A stretch of 64,000 nt of DNA from an uncultured Umboniibacter sp. (GTDB lineage Bacteria; Pseudomonadota; Gammaproteobacteria; Pseudomonadales; DSM-25080), in NCBI RefSeq assembly GCF_947497555.1, contig NZ_CANMGY010000009.1:1-64000 (forward strand), written 5' to 3'. Both the position numbers and the translations under genes were made by a program. Of the stretch, positions 60,443 to 64,000 are shown piece by piece. Within the stretch, counting starts at the first letter, position 1. Each line of letters starts with the position of its first letter. The notes below the pieces were generated by a model that was not told where the DNA came from, did no database searches, and was given only the letters and a program-made list of their open reading frames with translations.

Positions 60443-60745
60443 TTAAAGCGGCATTTTTATCAAATCTTGGTAAGCCGTTAATACCTTGTTTCGTACCGAT
60501 AACATGACATCGAAAGTAATCGATGCTTTCTGTGACGCCACCATCGCTCCCACGAGATCGTCGCTGTCTCCTAGTTCAACGGCTCGGCGCGCCTCACTCG
60601 CCATGTTCTGGCGCTGATTTGCCTCCATGAGCGAATCTTTAACCGCTTGCGCTATGTCGGGGAAATCCGTTTTACTCGGCGCCAAAACACTCAATTTCCG
60701 TAAGTTCGCCGAAGCTAAATCGGCATTAATAGGCCCCATCGACAT
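60443..60745 (-). CDS. fliE: Flagellar hook-basal body complex protein FliE
   Basis: Joins the MS ring to the proximal rod. 100 residues; the C-terminal SITFDVMLSVRNKVLTAYQDLIKMPL-type tail (about 75-100) is the family signature. Its ATG overlaps the stop of the upstream regulator by one base, with GGAGGTAG before it, so it is co-translated with the regulator. Confidence 0.94.
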   Translation of the reverse strand: MSMGPINADLASANLRKLSVLAPSKTDFPDIAQAVKDSLMEANQRQNMASEARRAVELGDSDDLVGAMVASQKASITFDVMLSVRNKVLTAYQDLIKMPL

Positions 60746-62094
60746 TATGCTACCTCCGCTATGAGTGTCTCGATATCAATACCTTCATTCTTCATAGCAT
60801 TGAGCTTATATCGTAGTGCACGCGTTGAGATCCCCAGGCGTTGTGCAGCGAGTTTTCGCGTACCATTCACTTCTCGAAGCACCTTAAGAACAAGCTGGAA
60901 TTCCGATCGCTTTCGAATCGACGAGATACCGGCGAACGGCGAGAGATGCTCTATCGATGCAGGATTATCAACTTCAGCTCTCACTAACCCGGCGGATTGC
61001 AGATCAATTAGATCTAGGTTATTGGAGTTTCGAAAGGTAAAGGCACGTTGAATGATATTTTGCAGCTCACGAATATTACCGGGCCAATCATGCTGCGTTA
61101 AGCCGTTGATAAATTGTGGCGTCATCGTGCAATGTTCGCCGTCGCATTTCGCCAAAAATAGACGAGCAAGCGGTTCAATATCATCCTTCCGATCGCGCAA
61201 CGGCGGCACATCTAACTCAAGCACTGCTAAACGATAGTAGAGATCATTGCGAAAATGTTGCTGAGTGACCTGCTCGCTCAGAGATACGTTGGCGGCGGCT
61301 AAAATTCGAATATCCAAACTAATTCTCTTATGAGAACCAACGCGCTCTACCTCTCGCTCCTGAATGACTCGCAGCAACTTGGCCTGAATCGGCAACGAAA
61401 GTTCGCTGACCTCATCCAGAAAAAGCGTACCACCATTGGCCTCCTCAAATTTCCCAGAATGCGCCTCCGTTGCTCCGGTAAAGGCGCCTTTTGTATGCCC
61501 AAAGAGAACCGCCTCTGCCATCGAGTCCGGTATGGCAGCACAGTTAATAGCCACAAAGGGTTGTTGAGAGCGCCTTGAATGCTCATGGATATACTGCGCG
61601 ACAACTTCCTTTCCCACGCCACTTTGGCCCTGAAGTAATACGGAGGCATCAACTTGCGCAATTCGGTGTGCTAGGTGGAAGGTTCTTTTACCTGCGGGAG
61701 ACTTGACTACCAAATCCTCAGCGACGGGCGACTGAATTCGTTGTACGACTAGTTCAAGTAGCTGGCGATCAAAGGGGGCCACGAGGTAGTCCACCGCGCC
61801 GTTTGCCAATGCAAATGACACCATCGACTCCTCATGCGATTGGACGATCACGACGAGATCCCCAAATTCGGCAACAGCGCTAATACTGCTAGCGGAATCA
61901 CTGAGAAAATGGCTTTCTAAGAGGATTAAGCGTTTCTTATTCGACCGCGTCTCATCGAGATTGTCGAGGACTTTCGCTAATGTGTCGGCGTGACGTATAT
62001 CTAGATTTTCCTCATCGTCTGTGCCTACGGCACCCTGAAGGACCGAGCAAGAATCTTCCGATACGAAAACTACCACGTCTTGTTCAAAATACAT
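60745..62094 (-). CDS. fleR: Sigma-54 flagellar activator, FleR/FlrC type, with degenerate receiver
   Basis: NtrC-family activator. The AAA+ domain has Walker A GQSGVGKEVV and GAFTGA; the overall central sequence (AINCAAIPDSM, EREVERVGSHK) resembles FleR/FlrC. A Fis-type helix-turn-helix closes it (KLAAQRLGISTRALRYKL). The N-terminal receiver is degenerate: the phospho-acceptor position is Glu60 (RLILLESHF), the conserved Lys is Ala106 (YLVAPFD) and the Thr position is Gln85. No FleS/FlrB kinase gene lies beside it. It begins the operon that continues with fliE-fliJ. Confidence 0.85.
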   Translation of the reverse strand: MYFEQDVVVFVSEDSCSVLQGAVGTDDEENLDIRHADTLAKVLDNLDETRSNKKRLILLESHFLSDSASSISAVAEFGDLVVIVQSHEESMVSFALANGAVDYLVAPFDRQLLELVVQRIQSPVAEDLVVKSPAGKRTFHLAHRIAQVDASVLLQGQSGVGKEVVAQYIHEHSRRSQQPFVAINCAAIPDSMAEAVLFGHTKGAFTGATEAHSGKFEEANGGTLFLDEVSELSLPIQAKLLRVIQEREVERVGSHKRISLDIRILAAANVSLSEQVTQQHFRNDLYYRLAVLELDVPPLRDRKDDIEPLARLFLAKCDGEHCTMTPQFINGLTQHDWPGNIRELQNIIQRAFTFRNSNNLDLIDLQSAGLVRAEVDNPASIEHLSPFAGISSIRKRSEFQLVLKVLREVNGTRKLAAQRLGISTRALRYKLNAMKNEGIDIETLIAEVA

Positions 62095-62420
62095 TTCTTT
62101 TCATCCCTGAAACTTGAACGACTGGCCACGATGGCGTCGCATTCTAACGTAACCGAAAATTGCCTCACTCCGAGAAACATGCATCGACTGATGGTTTGAC
62201 TGTGCTACTCGTTGGGACCGAAGTTGTCGTTCCGATTGACAAATTTGGTTAGGCATCACTATGTATACGAGTAAAGGCAACTACGTACAGTATTGTTGGC
62301 TAATCTCAGAATTCAAAAAAAGCTCAGTAAATAGAGACGAACGTCGTTAACTAGCAGATGAACGAGAATGAGGTTTTCACTCAATTTTTTGCTCAGCGCG
62401 CCCGATGTTTTTTAAAGACA
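62095..62420. other. Intergenic region between fleR and flgA
   Basis: 326 bases without a supported ORF. On the minus strand it should hold the fleR promoter. I found no GG-N10-GC sigma-54 site; a weak TTGAAT-N16-AATACT sequence (near 62300-62330) is the best sigma-70-like candidate. A weak GATGT/ACATC inverted repeat near 62403-62425 lies at the flgA end. Confidence 0.35.
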
Positions 62421-63197
62421 TCACTCCTTGATCGCTAAGCGTTCGCCAATCAATTCAACCTTAAAGACCGCTCCAGTTGACAAGTTTCTTGCGCGTATTT
62501 CGTCGCCCAGAGCTCCGTTATCCAAAGCCGTTGCTAAGACCTCTACCTCTAGGCCGCCACTTCGCGTGTAGACCGTAATTTCGTCACCACGCTTCGCTAC
62601 GGAAGGAGATTTAAGTTCACTCGGATGAAAAACATTACTACTTCTAACTCGGCGAAGTGTTTCCATTCCTACGATATGATCGACGTCAGTAACAAAACCC
62701 CTGCGAAGTTGACCGGCATCCAGAACACGTTGTTCCAAATCCGATTGAGTAATGAGATGATTCCTGGGTAGCTCAAACCGCGCAACCCAAACCTTAACCT
62801 GTACCTCAAGCGTTAACTCGGAGCGCAAGCGATATCTCTGGGAATTGTTTAAGCATTCAATGGTTACACTTCGCTGCTTCCAAGCCACCTCATCGGTAGC
62901 GAAGCGAAAAATTAAGTCGTCTTCACAGCTTTCTACTTGACTGAGCGCTGGCGGTAACCGCACTGCTAAATCGAAGCTAACTAGCTCTAGATGTTGTTCA
63001 ACTAAATCGTCCTGAACCTGTTGAGCCACCCAACCTTCGACAGACTTCTGTACTTCACTTAGATTAGTACTCGCAACGGTATGAGCTGACCACAGTAACG
63101 CGGCTAGTGCAAAGCTCAGTAACGGTATCGGGATTCCGATAGCACGCCGTGAAGTAAATAGTATGAGATCGCCAGAATTCAACAATCTACCCCTCAT
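62421..63197 (-). CDS. flgA: Flagellar P-ring assembly chaperone FlgA
   Basis: Periplasmic chaperone for FlgI. 258 residues with an N-terminal hydrophobic signal region (about 22-40) and a C-terminal SAF/FlgA domain (ARFELPRNHLITQSDLEQR ... SVAKRGDEITVYTRSGGLEV). The N-terminal leader is long, so a later start is possible. Divergent from flgM, with about 130 bases between. Confidence 0.9.
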   Translation of the reverse strand: MRGRLLNSGDLILFTSRRAIGIPIPLLSFALAALLWSAHTVASTNLSEVQKSVEGWVAQQVQDDLVEQHLELVSFDLAVRLPPALSQVESCEDDLIFRFATDEVAWKQRSVTIECLNNSQRYRLRSELTLEVQVKVWVARFELPRNHLITQSDLEQRVLDAGQLRRGFVTDVDHIVGMETLRRVRSSNVFHPSELKSPSVAKRGDEITVYTRSGGLEVEVLATALDNGALGDEIRARNLSTGAVFKVELIGERLAIKE

Positions 63198-63329
63198 TAA
63201 GAAATTGAATTATTTTCTACTATGTTTAACTTAGTCGAATTTCGGTCGTTTATTACTTTATAAGACATTCCATTAACGACATTCACCAAGACATTCATCG
63301 TCGAGCAAGTGCGTCAGAGGGGCTTACTC

Positions 63330-63623
63330 ATGAAAATTGAAAGAACGATAGACGTTAGTATCAAACAAGGTCAATCCACAAGTGCTGATAATGCCAGCGC
63401 TATAAAGACGACAGCGAAAGCAACCGGCGTTGCAACTGAAACGGCTCAAGTAAGTGCCCAAGTAAGCTTTGCTGACAAGGGGTCGAAAGTTCTGGCTGAC
63501 GTGGTTGTCCCCGAAGATTCTCGTGTTGAAGAGTTGCGTCTTGCCGTTGCAGCGGGAGAATTTGATGTCGACGACAAAGCCCTAGCAGCAGCTCTAACAG
63601 ATCAATTCTTAGGGGATAGGTAG
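63330..63623 (+). CDS. flgM: Anti-sigma-28 factor FlgM
   Basis: Binds FliA (sigma-28) until the hook is finished, then is exported. About 97 residues; Ser/Thr/Ala-rich disordered N-terminus and the conserved C-terminal sigma-binding helices (DSRVEELRLAVAAGEFDVD). ATG 63330 has AGAGGGG seven bases upstream; an upstream in-frame start at 63309 has none. Confidence 0.9.
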   Translation: MKIERTIDVSIKQGQSTSADNASAIKTTAKATGVATETAQVSAQVSFADKGSKVLADVVVPEDSRVEELRLAVAAGEFDVDDKALAAALTDQFLGDR

Positions 63624-63662
63624 CCAGTACTTTTCCGGCTAATCCGAAGAGGTTAATCAAGA

Positions 63663-64000
63663 TGACAAGCGAACGTGCAGTAAGATTTTTCAAGCTTTTG
63701 CGAGCGGAACTCAAAGTTCTAAAGGAGCTCAGTCAAGCCACCGATTTACAGCTAGCCGCGATGGTTAATTTTAATACCAATGCACTACTGGAGACTGATG
63801 AAAAGATCCTTAAGGTCATGGATAGCCTTCAAAAACTCACACTAAGGAAGTACCGCGTCTTAGAGACATTGCAGGCTGCCACAGCCGAGGATGCGTTGAA
63901 AGTATTGCCAAAAGCCCTGTCACTCAGCGCCCAACGTCTTTTAAACTCGTATCGCGAGCAATGCCTTCAGCTAGCCGATCAACTCAAGGCAGTGCGCGAA
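63663..64000 (+). CDS. flgN: FlgN-like flagellar export chaperone (partial)
   Basis: Open from ATG 63663 to the window edge (112 codons, no stop). AGAGG precedes the start, 39 bases after flgM. The product is helical and Leu-rich (FFKLLRAELKVLKELSQAT, then LQKLTLRKYRVLE), consistent with FlgN, the chaperone of FlgK and FlgL. The position behind flgM is the main support; the C-terminus lies outside the window. Confidence 0.8.

Noticed and set aside
62095-62420. Sigma-54 promoter for fleR
   Set aside because: No GG-N10-GC pattern was found on the minus strand in this gap after a base-by-base scan.

Overview
The window is chromosomal DNA from a gammaproteobacterium with near-even base composition. 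The gene order from clpB through ispB (about 5.1-32.1 kb) closely follows the Pseudomonas aeruginosa clpB-pgeF-rluD / bamD-pilS-pilR / fimT-pilVWXY1E-ispH-fkpB-lspA-ileS-ribF-murJ-rpsT / proB-obgE-rpmA-rplU-ispB block. The fabA-fabB operon, the polar-type flagellar genes and the type IV pilus genes fit a motile, free-living, Pseudomonas-like or marine relative. I could not name the genus. No rRNA, tRNA, CRISPR array, prophage or intact insertion sequence was found.

Layout. 0.3-4.6 kb (minus): pssA and the branched-chain amino acid operon ilvI-ilvH-ilvC. 5.1-9.6 kb (minus): clpB with a sigma-32-type promoter, then pgeF and rluD. 9.7-10.6 kb (plus): bamD, divergent from rluD. 10.6-13.1 kb: a GNAT acetyltransferase bracketed by inverted copies of a short repeat, then nadE. 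13.2-20.0 kb: pilS-pilR, a fimT-like pseudopilin preceded by two tiny overlapping ORFs, and on the minus strand an overlapping pilV-pilW-pilX-(mini pilY1-like)-pilE operon. 20.1-27.3 kb (minus): ispH, fkpB, lspA, ileS, ribF, murJ. 27.5-32.1 kb: rpsT, proB, obgE, rpmA, rplU, ispB. 32.1-45.3 kb: pgi, a chalcone-isomerase-like secreted protein, phosphomannomutase, fabA-fabB, an SDR-like protein, ssb, a YajR-like transporter, uvrA, a HIT protein and a FabH-type synthase. 45.5-64 kb: flagellar genes, with flgBCDEFGHIJKL plus one unrecognised gene on the plus strand behind a textbook sigma-54 promoter, a convergent fleR-fliEFGHIJ cluster on the minus strand, flgA on the minus strand, and flgM-flgN on the plus strand running off the end.

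How the parts work together. The flagellar genes build the basal body, rod, hook, hook-filament junction and export ATPase complex. A sigma-54 activator (FleR/FlrC type) sits directly upstream of fliE, while the flgB operon carries the sigma-54 promoter. FlgM and FlgN would set late-gene timing and chaperone FlgK/FlgL. The pilus block supplies the PilS-PilR two-component pair and the minor pilins that prime pilus assembly.

The most unusual points are a PilY1 slot filled by a protein of only 239 residues; a flagellar sigma-54 activator whose receiver domain has lost its key phosphorylation residues and has no kinase beside it; an unrecognised 327-residue gene ending the hook operon; a chain of ATGA-overlapping mini-ORFs leading into fimT; the repeat-bracketed GNAT gene, where one repeat overlaps the nadE stop codon; a heptanucleotide tandem repeat near the flgB promoter; and a strong palindrome upstream of fabA. 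I did not find a clearly new defence or mobile system here.
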